Assembly (NCBI GenBank): GCA_009711765.1
Contig: VEND01000148.1
Span: forward strand, 1-33,523
Direction of reading: 5' to 3'
Length of the DNA stretch: 33,523 bases
Source: Bacillota bacterium
GTDB lineage: Bacteria; Bacillota; Clostridia; Tissierellales; MES13
The translations under genes were made by a program, and so were the position numbers. Positions 25,501-33,285 of the stretch are shown here, in pieces. Numbering within the stretch: position 1 is the stretch's first letter; the number at the start of each line of letters is the position of its first letter. The notes below the pieces were generated by a model. It was not told the origin of the DNA. It worked only from the letters and a program-made list of their open reading frames with translations, and ran no database searches.

Positions 25501-26052
25501 TATATCAATTATTCCACCCCTTATACTAAATTGACCCTTACCCTCTATCATATCTACTCTTTCATAACCTTGAATTATAAAGCTATTTGTAACTTTATCT
25601 AAATCTATTTCTTCCCCAAATTCAATTGTCATAGTATGTTTTTTATAAGCATTCTTATTAATAACTTTATTTATTATCGCCTCTATAGAAGAAACTATTA
25701 TAACAGTTTCTTCTTTTGTTAATCTATCGATTACCTTAATCCTTTGATTTGTTATCTCATGACTATAGGCATCTACATCATAAAAAACTAACTGTCTTGC
25801 CGGATATAACTCAACATTCCCTCTAGAAAATAGTTTTATATCCTCGATAATTTTTTTTGCCCTTAGCTCATCATGAGTTATTAATAATATTTGTTTATTT
25901 AAATCATTGTTTATACCTGATACAATATGGGCTATACTTTCTTCTGATAATCCATGAACTGATAAGGGGGATACTTTGTTTTCTATATCATTTATTATTT
26001 TTTTATAGGGTTTAAGATTTTTTAAATTATCTAAAAACATATTATTAGACAA
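22528..26052 (-). CDS. mfd: Transcription-repair coupling factor Mfd
   Basis: A 1174-residue SF2 translocase of full length. Domains in order: UvrB-like N-terminal region with GKGQFSIRGGIIDIFP, the RNA-polymerase-interaction domain (KVGDYVVHENHGIGKYVG), the ATPase core with Walker A GDVGYGKTE, DEEQRFG and TATPIPRT, a second RecA-like lobe with GRVGRSNR, and the C-terminal domain. Mfd removes stalled RNA polymerase and recruits UvrA. The start is unclear: TTG 26052 has AAGGAG 9 bases ahead, whereas TTG 26061 touches the ribosome binding site and ATG 26040 is too far from it. I prefer 26052. It follows pth after a 66-base gap with a hairpin. Confidence 0.96.
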   Translation of the reverse strand: MSNNMFLDNLKNLKPYKKIINDIENKVSPLSVHGLSEESIAHIVSGINNDLNKQILLITHDELRAKKIIEDIKLFSRGNVELYPARQLVFYDVDAYSHEITNQRIKVIDRLTKEETVIIVSSIEAIINKVINKNAYKKHTMTIEFGEEIDLDKVTNSFIIQGYERVDMIEGKGQFSIRGGIIDIFPIMSEHPFRIELFDNEIDSIRSFDITNQRSIKNLTKVNISPVKEVLIEEDDRDILINNIKNDLEKTVKKLNDNKEEEIARKLKNKFEFYIERINRNLNLENDTALIPYLPDKFTSLLKYLKDDAVLIIDEPKRINGSIEEINKDFLIKFTDLFESGEVLNKQQDINFLYEDIANEMKEKMCITTTALLKNSPLFKPKAIINMVTKSMQGFHNKIDLLKKELDDLKYKGYKVIILSGTEDRGKRLVKSLMDRKIDASFVLDKDREVKSSQVVVTSGTISKGFEYPNIKFAIISDKEIFGTYKKKRQRKARKDSKKINSFSDLKVGDYVVHENHGIGKYVGIEKLKVQDVKKDYLSVKYSGRDMLYIPVDQMDLIQKYIGKDTIKPKVNKLGSGEWNKTKRKVKKAIEDMAKDLLKLYAKRHSAKGYAFSKDQPWQKEFEDSFPYEETPDQIKCIDEIKRDMEKPRPMDRLLCGDVGYGKTEVALRAAFKAVMDGKQVAILVPTTILAQQHFNTIMDRFSEFPIKGEMLSRFRTPGQQKRIIGNLRSGNLDIVVGTHRLLSKDVKFKNLGLLIVDEEQRFGVKHKETLKELKESIDVLTLTATPIPRTLHMSLIGVRDMSVIEQPPEERYPIQTYVLEYNEQLVRDALVKELKRNGQIYFVFNRVRGIKKMASKLKKLVPEAKIAVGHGQMSERELEKVMIDFLNKEYDCLVCTTIIETGLDIPNVNTMIIYDSDKMGLSQLYQLRGRVGRSNRIAFSYFMYEKDKVLKEVAEKRLKAIKEFTEFGSGFKIAMRDLEIRGAGNLLGAEQHGHMASIGYDLYVKYLEETVKKLKGDKEEIEVDTTIELNVDGFIPKSYISNEELKVEMYKKISTIENDEEYSDVVEELIDRFGDIPKEVNNLLRISKVKSICKKHKIVSLTQNDRFVSIQLEDAIGITPELIDELNRRYRRRMTFDLSNKPVLKYKLNKSTQNGILSEVEDVVKKISYFNKK

Positions 26053-26082
26053 TGAAATCAACTCCTTAATTAAACCATCATA

Positions 26083-26106
26083 AGCCCAGGTTTTTAAACC
26101 TGGGCT
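26083..26106. other. GC-rich hairpin between pth and mfd, no T-tract
   Basis: AGCCCAGGTTT (26083-26093) and AAACCTGGGCT (26096-26106) form an 11-pair stem with a TT loop (inner pairs would open to make a workable loop). Neither strand continues with a clear T-run: the minus strand reads TATGATGGTTTAA. It may be an RNA-processing or stability element, or a weak terminator. Confidence 0.6.
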
Positions 26107-26118
26107 ATTATTATAAGT

Positions 26119-26676
26119 TTATCCATTATATAGATTCATAGCTTTTTCTATATCATTTTTAATTATTTCTTCGACTGCTTTTGCCGCATTTAATATAGTT
26201 TCATCCACAACTTCCCGTTCTTCTTTGTTAAATCCACTTAAAACATGGCTGATAAGTCCCTTTTCACCGGGTTTTCCTATACCTATTCTAACTCTTGGAA
26301 AATTATCATCCTTTAAATGATATATAACTGATTTCATACCATTATGACTTCCAGCGCTTCCTTTTTTTCTTATTCTTAAAGAACCAGTATCTATATCTAT
26401 ATCATCATATATTATAATTATATTCTCTATAGGAAGCTTGTAAAAACTATAAATATCTTTAACAGATTCTCCACTATTATTCATATATGTTTGTGGTTTT
26501 ACTAATAAAACCTTCTTATTATCTATAAAAACCTCTCCACATACTGACTTATGTTTGATTTTACTTAATTTAACATTATGCCTTTCGGCTAGACAATCTA
26601 TAGTATTAAATCCCACATTATGCTTTGTATCAGTATATTTTTTACCAGGGTTTCCAAGTCCTATTACTGCAAACAA
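26119..26676 (-). CDS. pth: Peptidyl-tRNA hydrolase
   Basis: A 185-residue Pth with the family motifs GLGNPG (6-11), the catalytic histidine of TKHNVGF (His19), VKPQTYMNNSGESV, YDDIDIDTG and GSAGSHNGMKS. It frees tRNA from peptidyl-tRNA dropped by ribosomes; the B. subtilis gene is also called spoVC. As for mfd, a TTG start is favoured: TTG 26676 lies 9 bases after GAGGAG, while the in-frame TTG at 26685 is directly against the ribosome binding site. It follows prs by 27 bases, with glmU before that. The ctc/rplY gene found between prs and pth in B. subtilis is missing. Confidence 0.96.
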   Translation of the reverse strand: MFAVIGLGNPGKKYTDTKHNVGFNTIDCLAERHNVKLSKIKHKSVCGEVFIDNKKVLLVKPQTYMNNSGESVKDIYSFYKLPIENIIIIYDDIDIDTGSLRIRKKGSAGSHNGMKSVIYHLKDDNFPRVRIGIGKPGEKGLISHVLSGFNKEEREVVDETILNAAKAVEEIIKNDIEKAMNLYNG

Positions 26677-26703
26677 ATAGCTCAACTCCTCGATTAAGTT
26701 ATT

Positions 26704-27651
26704 TTAGTCAAATAACTTACTTACTGATTCATTTTCATATATTCTTTTTATAGCTTCTGCAAATAATGGAGCAACAGAAACTTGTTCAATTTTATCTATA
26801 TTCTTTTCTTCATCTAGAGGTATAGTATCCGTAACTACTAACTTTTCTATTACTGAATTTTCTATTCTCTCAATAGCTGGTCCTGATAACACTGCATGGG
26901 TACAACTTGCATAAACATTTAAAGCTCCAAAATCTTTTAATACCTCAGCTGCCTTTGTCATTGAACCTGCTGTGTCTATAATATCATCTACTATAATAAC
27001 ATTTTTATCTTTTATATCTCCTATTACATTCATTACTTCTGAAACATTAGCCTTTGGTCTTCTCTTTTCAATTATTGCTATAGGAAGGTCTAAAAGGTTT
27101 GCAAAGTTTCTAGCTCTTCTTACTCCACCAATATCTGGGGATACAATAACTGTTTCTTTAAGATCCATTTTTTCAAAATATTCAGCTAGTATTGGAACTC
27201 CTAATAAGTGATCTACTGGAATATCAAAATAACCCTGAAGTTGGGCTGCGTGTAGATCCATACTTACAACTCTATCTGCTCCTGCACTTGTTAAGATGTC
27301 TGCTACTAATTTTGATGTGATTGGATCACGGGCTTTAGTTTTTCTATCCTGTCTAGCGTATCCATAGTAAGGTATAACTGCATTTATTCTACCTGCTGAT
27401 GCTCTTTTAAGTCCATCAATCATGATAAGTAATTCCATTAAATTCTCATTTACTGGAGGGCAAGTTGGTTGTATAACAAATACATCTGCTCCCCTTACAG
27501 TTTGATTAATATTTACAGCAATTTCACCATCACTAAACCTATCTACTGTTCCATCACCTAAATTAAGGCCCACTTCCTTACATATTTTTTCAGCTAATTT
27601 CTTGTTTGAATTACCTGAAAAAATCTTAATGTCTCTTTTCATGATATTCAT
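26704..27651 (-). CDS. prs: Ribose-phosphate pyrophosphokinase
   Basis: A 315-residue PRPP synthetase of class I, usual length. Visible signatures: [15 protein letters not shown] at the start, [15 protein letters not shown], the ATP/ribose-phosphate region [37 protein letters not shown] and the PRPP-binding loop [11 protein letters not shown]. It makes PRPP from ribose 5-phosphate and ATP for purine, pyrimidine, histidine and NAD synthesis. PRPP is the effector that releases PurR in B. subtilis, and purR is encoded three genes upstream. ATG follows AGGAGG by 8 bases. It follows glmU by 19 bases, as in B. subtilis. Confidence 0.97.
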   Translation of the reverse strand: MNIMKRDIKIFSGNSNKKLAEKICKEVGLNLGDGTVDRFSDGEIAVNINQTVRGADVFVIQPTCPPVNENLMELLIMIDGLKRASAGRINAVIPYYGYARQDRKTKARDPITSKLVADILTSAGADRVVSMDLHAAQLQGYFDIPVDHLLGVPILAEYFEKMDLKETVIVSPDIGGVRRARNFANLLDLPIAIIEKRRPKANVSEVMNVIGDIKDKNVIIVDDIIDTAGSMTKAAEVLKDFGALNVYASCTHAVLSGPAIERIENSVIEKLVVTDTIPLDEEKNIDKIEQVSVAPLFAEAIKRIYENESVSKLFD

Positions 27652-27670
27652 TAGTTATTCCTCCTAAAAG

Positions 27671-29044
27671 TTATTTATTATTTTTTTCAACCCATCCTTC
27701 TTTATTAACTTGTCTTGCTCTAGCTATAGACAGGTCTCCTTTATTTACTTCTTTAGTTATTGTACTTCCTGCAGCTATGTATCCCTTTTCATTTACAATA
27801 ACAGGGGCAACTAAGTTTGAATTACTCCCTATAAATGCATTATCCTTTACTATTGTCTTATGCTTATTTTTTCCATCATAATTTACAAATACAACGCCAC
27901 ATCCAATGTTTACGTTTTTGCCAACCTCAGCATCACCTATATATGCTAAATGTGAAGCCTTCGAATTATTCCCTATTATAGAATTTTTAACCTCAACAAA
28001 ATCTCCTATTTTAACATTTTTACCAATATGACTATTAGGTCTTAAATATGCATATGGCCCTACTTTTGTAAAATCATCAATAAAACTTTCTATGATTGTC
28101 GATGATTTTACATGTACTTCATTTTTAATAGTACTATTTTGTATTTTTGAGTTACTATCTATTATACAATCTTCTCCTACTTTAGAATCACCTTCAATAA
28201 CTACCCCTGGATATATTATGGTATCTCTTCCTATACTTACATTCTTTTCAATATAAGTATTTTCAGGATCTATAAAGGTAACTCCTTCCTTCATAAATTT
28301 TAAATTTATCCTATTTCTCATAACTTTTTCTGCTTGTGCTAACTGTACTCTAGAATTAACACCCATTATTTCTGTATTATCATTAAGTTTATATCCGCCT
28401 ACTTTTTCTTTATCGTTATTTAAAATTTCTATTGCATCGGTTATATAATATTCATTCTGAACATTATCATTATTTAGTCTATCTAAAATGTCTAAAAGAT
28501 ATTTACCTTCAAAACAATAAATTCCTGAATTTATTTCTTTTATTAATCTTTGTTCCTTTGTTGCATCTTTTTGTTCTACTATCTTAGTTACATTTTCTAA
28601 ACTATCCCTAATAATCCTACCATAACCTGTAGGATTTTCAAAATCAGCTGTTAATACAGTAGCTTTATATCCTCCGCTTTTATGATGATTATAAAGATTT
28701 GTTAACGTTTCACCCGTTATCAGTGGTGTATCTCCTGTTAGAACTATTACCTGATCATCTTCTTTAATATGTTCCCGTGCCTGCATAACAGCATATCCTG
28801 TACCATAGGGCATATTCTCACCTATAGGTTGAGTTTCAAATTTTGTAGATTTATCTTCTATTGAGTTAATAACTTTATCTTTTCCGTGCCCGACAATAAC
28901 TACATTAGATTCACAATTAGAATTTTTAGCAGCATCTACAACATAATTAACCATAGACTTACCACATATTTTATGTACAACTTTCGGTAATTTTGATTTC
29001 ATTCTAGTTCCTTCTCCTGCAGCTAATATAACAGAAATTAACAT
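27671..29044 (-). CDS. glmU: Bifunctional GlmU: GlcNAc-1-P uridylyltransferase and GlcN-1-P acetyltransferase
   Basis: A 457-residue enzyme. The N-terminal half is a nucleotidyltransferase with LAAGEGTRMKSKLPK at residues 7-21 and VLTGDTPLI for the metal site. The C-terminal half is a left-handed beta helix of hexapeptide repeats (for example IGDFVEVKNS, IGNNSKASHLAYIGDAEVG). It makes UDP-N-acetylglucosamine for peptidoglycan and teichoic acids. I start at ATG 29044, which has GAGAGGTG upstream; an in-frame ATG at 29075-29077 would add 11 residues and lies within the proposed -10 element. It heads the glmU-prs-pth unit. Confidence 0.97.
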   Translation of the reverse strand: MLISVILAAGEGTRMKSKLPKVVHKICGKSMVNYVVDAAKNSNCESNVVIVGHGKDKVINSIEDKSTKFETQPIGENMPYGTGYAVMQAREHIKEDDQVIVLTGDTPLITGETLTNLYNHHKSGGYKATVLTADFENPTGYGRIIRDSLENVTKIVEQKDATKEQRLIKEINSGIYCFEGKYLLDILDRLNNDNVQNEYYITDAIEILNNDKEKVGGYKLNDNTEIMGVNSRVQLAQAEKVMRNRINLKFMKEGVTFIDPENTYIEKNVSIGRDTIIYPGVVIEGDSKVGEDCIIDSNSKIQNSTIKNEVHVKSSTIIESFIDDFTKVGPYAYLRPNSHIGKNVKIGDFVEVKNSIIGNNSKASHLAYIGDAEVGKNVNIGCGVVFVNYDGKNKHKTIVKDNAFIGSNSNLVAPVIVNEKGYIAAGSTITKEVNKGDLSIARARQVNKEGWVEKNNK

Positions 29045-29075
29045 AAAAACACCTCTCAATATTTTATCCTTCAAC

Positions 29076-29104
29076 ATTTTATCATTAATAGTCGAAATTT
29101 TAAA
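29076..29104 (-). promoter_or_regulatory. Candidate promoter of glmU-prs-pth
   Basis: TTTAAA (complement of 29099-29104) and TAAAAT (complement of 29076-29081) are 17 bases apart on the minus strand, and TG extends the -10. Transcription would start near 29069, leaving about 25 bases before the ATG at 29044. The match is moderate. Confidence 0.35.
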
Positions 29105-29203
29105 ACCTTTATTTTAATTATCTAATATTACATCTTTTAGCTTTACTAATCCTTAGTATTGACTCTATTATATATTTTATCTTAAAAAGATATTTTAAAC
29201 AAT

Positions 29204-29230
29204 AAAAAAGGAGCTTTAAGCTCCTTTTTT
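29204..29230 (-). terminator. Intrinsic terminator after spoVG
   Basis: AAAAAAGGAGCTT and AAGCTCCTTTTTT form the stem, with a single T at the centre, so inner pairs open as loop. Both sides are rich in T for their own strand, so it can act in either direction. It ends the spoVG transcript 14 bases after the stop codon. Confidence 0.85.
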
Positions 29231-29243
29231 TTATTTAACATAT

Positions 29244-29531
29244 TTATGTTTCATCACTTTCAGTTTCATTTAATTCTTCTAATTCTTTATTATATTCTTC
29301 AAACACCGCTTCTTGTATCTTGTTTCTAGTCTCTGAATTAATAGGATGTGCTATATCCCTAAACTCTCCATCGGGCATCTTTCTACTTGGCATTGCGATA
29401 AATAACCCCGTTTGCCCTTCAATTATTTTAATATCATGAACTACGAATTCATCATCAAAAGTAACAGAAACTATAGCTTTCATTTTCCCTTCACTATTTA
29501 TTTTTCTTATTCTGACATCTGTAACCTTCAT
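29244..29531 (-). CDS. spoVG: SpoVG, RNA-binding regulator
   Basis: A 95-residue protein with the full SpoVG signature: [33 protein letters not shown], and [22 protein letters not shown]. SpoVG is a small widely conserved protein that binds RNA and DNA and influences septation, sporulation and many surface genes. I start it at ATG 29531, where GGTGGTG lies 6 bases ahead and the protein begins as in homologues; in-frame codons up to 29552 are unlikely to be used. The promoter at 29576-29604 fits sigma-H perfectly, as in B. subtilis, where spoVG is a classical sigma-H gene. The yabJ gene that often sits between purR and spoVG is absent. Confidence 0.97.
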   Translation of the reverse strand: MKVTDVRIRKINSEGKMKAIVSVTFDDEFVVHDIKIIEGQTGLFIAMPSRKMPDGEFRDIAHPINSETRNKIQEAVFEEYNKELEELNETESDET

Positions 29532-29575
29532 AGTTTCACCACCTTCCGCCAAAGCTCTGATGTGCTTTAAAGAAT

Positions 29576-29604
29576 ATATTCTTCATTTTTTAGAAAATTC
29601 CTTC
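29576..29604 (-). promoter_or_regulatory. Sigma-H promoter of spoVG, full consensus match
   Basis: On the minus strand GAAGGAATT (complement of 29596-29604) and GAAGAATAT (complement of 29576-29584) are 11 bases apart. Every specified position of RNAGGAWWW-N11/12-RNNGAATWW is met. The upstream flank is almost pure A/T, as at the B. subtilis spoVG promoter. The leader would be about 37 bases. Confidence 0.8.
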
Positions 29605-29689
29605 TTTTTTAGATAAAAATATTAATTTTTTTTAATATAGCATTTAATAAATTTTAATTTAGAAAAAATTTAACTTTATTAGGTTAATA

Positions 29690-30502
29690 TTACTCTAAAT
29701 TAGGTTCAATATTAATATTTTCTTCCCTTTCATCAAGACCTTTTAAATTAAGTAAAGATATATAATCATTTACTAACTTATCCTCTGGCTTTTCAGTAGT
29801 TATAAAAACTCCCATTCCAACAACATCTGCTTTAAATTCTTTCATCATATCCTTCATACCCTTAGCAGTACCTCCTGCCTTCATAAAGTCATCTACTACT
29901 AATACTTTACTTTCTTCTTTCATAGCTCTTCTTGATAAAGACATTGTTTGAATTTTTCCTGTAGAACCTGAAACATAATTTATATTAACTGTAGGTCCTT
30001 CAGTAACTTTACTATTACTTCTTATAATAACTAAAGGTACATTTAAAACCCTTGCAGTTTCTAAACCGATTGGTATACCCTTTGTTTCAACAGTAACAAC
30101 ATAATCAATATTTTTATCTTTAAATTTAGTGGCAAAAATTTTACCTATATTATATACAGTATCCGGACTATATAATATATCTGTCATATATATAAATCCA
30201 CCGGGTATAACTCTATTTTTTTCCTTTATCTTATCACAAATACTATAAAGAAAATTATTTATCTGTTTATCTGTCATTAAAGGTATAAACTTCACCCCGC
30301 CTGCTGCTCCTGAAATTGTTTTAATTTCTCCTAATTCAAGTTTATTAACTAATTTCTTTACTATTACAATATCTTCACTTATTGTTGACTTTGCTGCATT
30401 AAAAAGCTCTGTAAAGTAATTATAAGTAAAAACCTTATTAGGTTTATCTGTTAGTATTTTCATCAATGCTCCTATTCTTTCATTTCTTTTAAATTTATTC
30501 AC
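29690..30502 (-). CDS. purR: Purine operon regulator PurR
   Basis: A 270-residue Bacillus-type PurR. The N-terminal 75 residues form a winged helix (NERIGALMKILTDKPNKVFT, then ISEDIVIVKKLV), and the rest a phosphoribosyltransferase-like domain with the PRPP-binding loop VLVVDDFMKAGGTAKG at 200-215. It has no enzymatic role; PRPP weakens its hold on PurBox DNA and so relieves repression of purine genes. Start is GTG 30502, 7 bases after AGGAG. A PurBox pair at 30515-30558 surrounds its own -10 element, which points to autoregulation. It faces away from murC, sharing a 210-base divergent region. No terminator is evident before spoVG. Confidence 0.95.
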   Translation of the reverse strand: MNKFKRNERIGALMKILTDKPNKVFTYNYFTELFNAAKSTISEDIVIVKKLVNKLELGEIKTISGAAGGVKFIPLMTDKQINNFLYSICDKIKEKNRVIPGGFIYMTDILYSPDTVYNIGKIFATKFKDKNIDYVVTVETKGIPIGLETARVLNVPLVIIRSNSKVTEGPTVNINYVSGSTGKIQTMSLSRRAMKEESKVLVVDDFMKAGGTAKGMKDMMKEFKADVVGMGVFITTEKPEDKLVNDYISLLNLKGLDEREENINIEPNLE

Positions 30503-30514
30503 TTAACCACTCCT

Positions 30515-30558
30515 AAATCCGAATAATATACTTATTATATTTAATTTTATTCGTTATT
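30515..30558 (-). promoter_or_regulatory. PurBox pair around the purR promoter
   Basis: AAATCCGAATAAT (30515-30527, plus strand) fits the PurBox AWWWCCGAACWWT at 12 of 13 positions. AATAACGAATAAA (complement of 30546-30558) fits at 10 of 13. The two face each other 18 bases apart. A perfect TATAAT on the minus strand (complement of 30534-30539) lies between them, with a poor -35. Transcription would begin near 30527, inside the first box, so PurR binding should block the promoter. Confidence 0.65.
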
Positions 30559-30613
30559 GAAGAAATAATCAACCCTTTATAGTGTTTTTCTTTTTAATGA
30601 ATTTTTATTATGA

Positions 30614-30654
30614 TATAATCATCAAGTAACAAAACTTTATAAATAGGATATAAT
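30614..30654 (+). promoter_or_regulatory. Candidate promoters of murC
   Basis: Two perfect TATAAT elements are present: 30614-30619, preceded by TGA as an extended -10 but with no good -35, and 30649-30654, with GTAACA (30626-30631) 17 bases upstream. The second gives a leader of about 50 bases. Either or both may be used. Confidence 0.4.
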
Positions 30655-30712
30655 AATAATAAAAATGGAAATAGTGGTAATAATATGAATAACCCTTGAG
30701 AGGAGGTTTAAA

Positions 30713-32110
30713 ATGTCTTTAGATATAACAAACTTAAGCCATATCCACTTTATAGGTATAGGTGGAATAAGTATGAGTGCTTTAGCTGAAATTATGATTA
30801 CTAAAAAATATAAAGTAACAGGTTCAGATGTGAAAGATTCTCCCCTTGTAAATAAACTAAAAAATAAGGGTGTAAAAATTTTTATAGGTCATGATGCTAA
30901 AAATATTAAAGGTGCTGATTTAGTAGTATACACTTCAGCTATAGGAGAAGATAATCCTGAATTTGTAGCTGCTACTAAAAATAATATTAAACTTATGGAT
31001 AGAGCTACCTTTCTTGGACAATTAATGAAAGAATATAAAAACTCCATTGCAGTTTCAGGAACCCACGGTAAAACAACCACTACAGGTATGATAGCAACTA
31101 TAATCAATGATTCATTTAAAAACGCTACAATGCTAGTAGGGGGAGAATTAGATGCAATTGGAGGGAATATAAAAATAGGTGGAAATGACTTAATATTAAC
31201 TGAAGCCTGTGAATATAAAGGTAATTTTTTAAAATTTCTTCCTAACATAGGTATTATTTTAAATATTGAAGAGGATCATTTAGATTATTTTAAAGATATT
31301 GATCATATCAAAGATACTTTTACTAATTTTTCTAATTTACTTCCAGAGGATGGGTATTTAATAATAAATAATGATGATAACAATACTCATGGGATAATTA
31401 ATTCTAGTACTAGTAATGTATTAGCCTTTGGCATGGATAATAAAAGTGATTATATGGCTAAGAATATTACTTTTAATAAAAATGGTTTTCCTACGTATAC
31501 CCTCGTTACTGAAAATGGAGAATATGATGTTAATTTAAATGTAGTTGGACTTCATAATATATATAATTCATTAGCTGCAATAGCATCTTGCGATATTTTA
31601 GATATACCTACTGAGAAAATAATAAATTCATTAAAATCATTTAAAGGTACCCATAGAAGACAAGAACATAAGGGTAATATTAACGGCATAGAAATAATAG
31701 ATGATTATGCCCATCATCCTACAGAAATAAAGGCTACTTTAAAAGCATTAGGAAATATTAATTATAATAATATATGGTGTGTATTCCAACCCCATACATA
31801 TACAAGAACAAAAGCATTATTAGATGAATTTAGCACCTCATTTGAAAATGTAGATAAACTTATAATAACAGATATCTACGCTGCTAGGGAGAAGGATAAT
31901 GGCTTAGTTCATTCTACAGATCTTGTAGATAAACTTAAAAGTGAAAATGTAGATGCTATATATATAAGTGCCTTTTCAGACATTAAAAACTATTTATTAG
32001 AAAAAGTACAGCCTGGGGATTTAATAGTAACTATGGGGGCTGGCAGCATATATAAAGTTGGTGAAATGGTTTTAAATAGTCATAACAAAATTAAAGCAGA
32101 AATTAGATAA
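30713..32110 (+). CDS. murC: UDP-N-acetylmuramate-L-alanine ligase
   Basis: A 465-residue Mur ligase of the MurC type. The N-terminal UDP-binding domain has HFIGIGGISMSALAEI (12-27), the ATP-binding loop is GTHGKTTT (116-123), and DDYAHHPTEIKATL marks the C-terminal region. It adds L-alanine to UDP-MurNAc in the cytoplasm, the first amino-acid step of peptidoglycan synthesis. The ATG follows AGGAGG (30701-30706) by 6 bases. It is the only clear plus-strand gene of the window and stands alone between purR and the LCP gene. MurC beside purR is known from clostridia as I recall. Confidence 0.97.
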   Translation: MSLDITNLSHIHFIGIGGISMSALAEIMITKKYKVTGSDVKDSPLVNKLKNKGVKIFIGHDAKNIKGADLVVYTSAIGEDNPEFVAATKNNIKLMDRATFLGQLMKEYKNSIAVSGTHGKTTTTGMIATIINDSFKNATMLVGGELDAIGGNIKIGGNDLILTEACEYKGNFLKFLPNIGIILNIEEDHLDYFKDIDHIKDTFTNFSNLLPEDGYLIINNDDNNTHGIINSSTSNVLAFGMDNKSDYMAKNITFNKNGFPTYTLVTENGEYDVNLNVVGLHNIYNSLAAIASCDILDIPTEKIINSLKSFKGTHRRQEHKGNINGIEIIDDYAHHPTEIKATLKALGNINYNNIWCVFQPHTYTRTKALLDEFSTSFENVDKLIITDIYAAREKDNGLVHSTDLVDKLKSENVDAIYISAFSDIKNYLLEKVQPGDLIVTMGAGSIYKVGEMVLNSHNKIKAEIR

Positions 32111-32187
32111 AATTATAGGATTAACTGTTTTAAAAAAATATATTTTGGTTATAAATATAATATACCTTAGTCCCCACTCCCCCATAG

Positions 32188-32216
32188 AAAAAGCTCCCAC
32201 CGTTTGGGAGCTTTTT
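32188..32216. terminator. Bidirectional terminator between murC and the LCP gene
   Basis: AAAAAGCTCCCA (32188-32199) pairs with TGGGAGCTTTTT (32205-32216) around CCGTT. On the plus strand a long T-run follows, and on the minus strand the A-flank gives TTTTTC. It ends both converging genes. Confidence 0.92.
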
Positions 32217-32233
32217 TTTTAATTATCTTTTTT

Positions 32234-33229
32234 TTAATTATTATTATTTTCTTTTTCTTGCTGTACATCATATAATTTTTTAATTAACTCTTTAGTTTTA
32301 TTACTATCATGATAAAAGTAAGAATATCTTGTTCCTTGTACAGTTTTATATTTAGCACTTCCTGGAAGCATATCCATTGATATATTATCCATATTCATAC
32401 TAAAGCCATATCTAGCGTAGTATAGAATATCAGATAATTCCATATCAGTTCTAACTTCTTCAAAAGCTGTCTTAGCTACATTTATAATATTTAAACTCAG
32501 TGTCTTTTTCATAGCTGATTTTAAAAACTGCTGCTGTGCTTTCATTCTTCCTAAATCTCCGTCACTATATCCTGTTTTTCCATCATTACTTTTTCTAAAT
32601 CTTAAAAACTTAACTGCTTCTTCTCCATCTAAAACTTGTCTTCCCTTTGGAATATCAATATAAAGAGGTTCTTTTCCCTTTGTTGTATCTTCATATACCA
32701 TATGGAAAGGTACGTTTACTTCAACACCTCCAAGGGCATCAACTATTCTTTCCACCCCTTCATATCTTATACTAACATAAAAATCAATAGGCGCTCCACC
32801 TAGAATGCTTTCAACTGCTTTTTTTAAACCTTTAGTTCCACTTCTTCCATATTTAGCATTAATTTTTCTTAAATCTCCCGCATCATATCCTTTATTATGA
32901 AAATAAGTATCCCTAGGAATTGATATTAAATCTAAATGTTTATCTTCTGGATTAAAACTTGCAAAAATTATTGTATCGGTTCTAGATCCTTCTAGTCCAA
33001 GTAAAAGTATATTTACTCTCTTACTTTCCTTTACTGCCTTTTCAAATGGCGTTAAATCAGATTCATCTTTCTCTTTTTTATCCTTTTCATCATCTTGATC
33101 TACTATATTATCATCTGGATTTTTTGCCTCAGCATCGTTATAAAATTTAGTAAATACAAAAAGTCCTGAGCCTACCATTAGCATAAATGCTAAAAAAGCT
33201 ATCGAAAAGACCTTTAAAAAATGTTTCAT
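32234..33229 (-). CDS. LytR-CpsA-Psr (LCP) family cell-wall ligase
   Basis: A 331-residue membrane-anchored protein. A short cytoplasmic start is followed by one membrane helix (about 8-28), an acidic/lysine linker (about 35-60) and an extracytoplasmic LCP domain. Family marks are RVNILLLGLEGSRTDTIIFASF, LISIPRDTYF, NAKYGRSGTKGLKKAV and FLRFRKSNDGKTGYSDGDLGRMKAQQQFL, with the conserved arginines that hold the lipid pyrophosphate. LCP enzymes move polymers such as teichoic acids or capsule from lipid carriers to peptidoglycan. The actual polymer is unknown. Older annotation as a LytR transcriptional regulator is misleading. ATG follows AAAGAGGTG. It has its own promoter region upstream. Confidence 0.93.
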   Translation of the reverse strand: MKHFLKVFSIAFLAFMLMVGSGLFVFTKFYNDAEAKNPDDNIVDQDDEKDKKEKDESDLTPFEKAVKESKRVNILLLGLEGSRTDTIIFASFNPEDKHLDLISIPRDTYFHNKGYDAGDLRKINAKYGRSGTKGLKKAVESILGGAPIDFYVSIRYEGVERIVDALGGVEVNVPFHMVYEDTTKGKEPLYIDIPKGRQVLDGEEAVKFLRFRKSNDGKTGYSDGDLGRMKAQQQFLKSAMKKTLSLNIINVAKTAFEEVRTDMELSDILYYARYGFSMNMDNISMDMLPGSAKYKTVQGTRYSYFYHDSNKTKELIKKLYDVQQEKENNNN

Positions 33230-33285
33230 ACATTACACCTCTTTCTAAACCTAAAAAAACTACTTTTTTACAAACATCTACAAAT

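Noticed and set aside
30642-30680. ATAGGATAT before murC as a sigma-H -35
   Set aside because: The following bases lack GAAT at the required spacing; TATAAT-type elements explain the region better.
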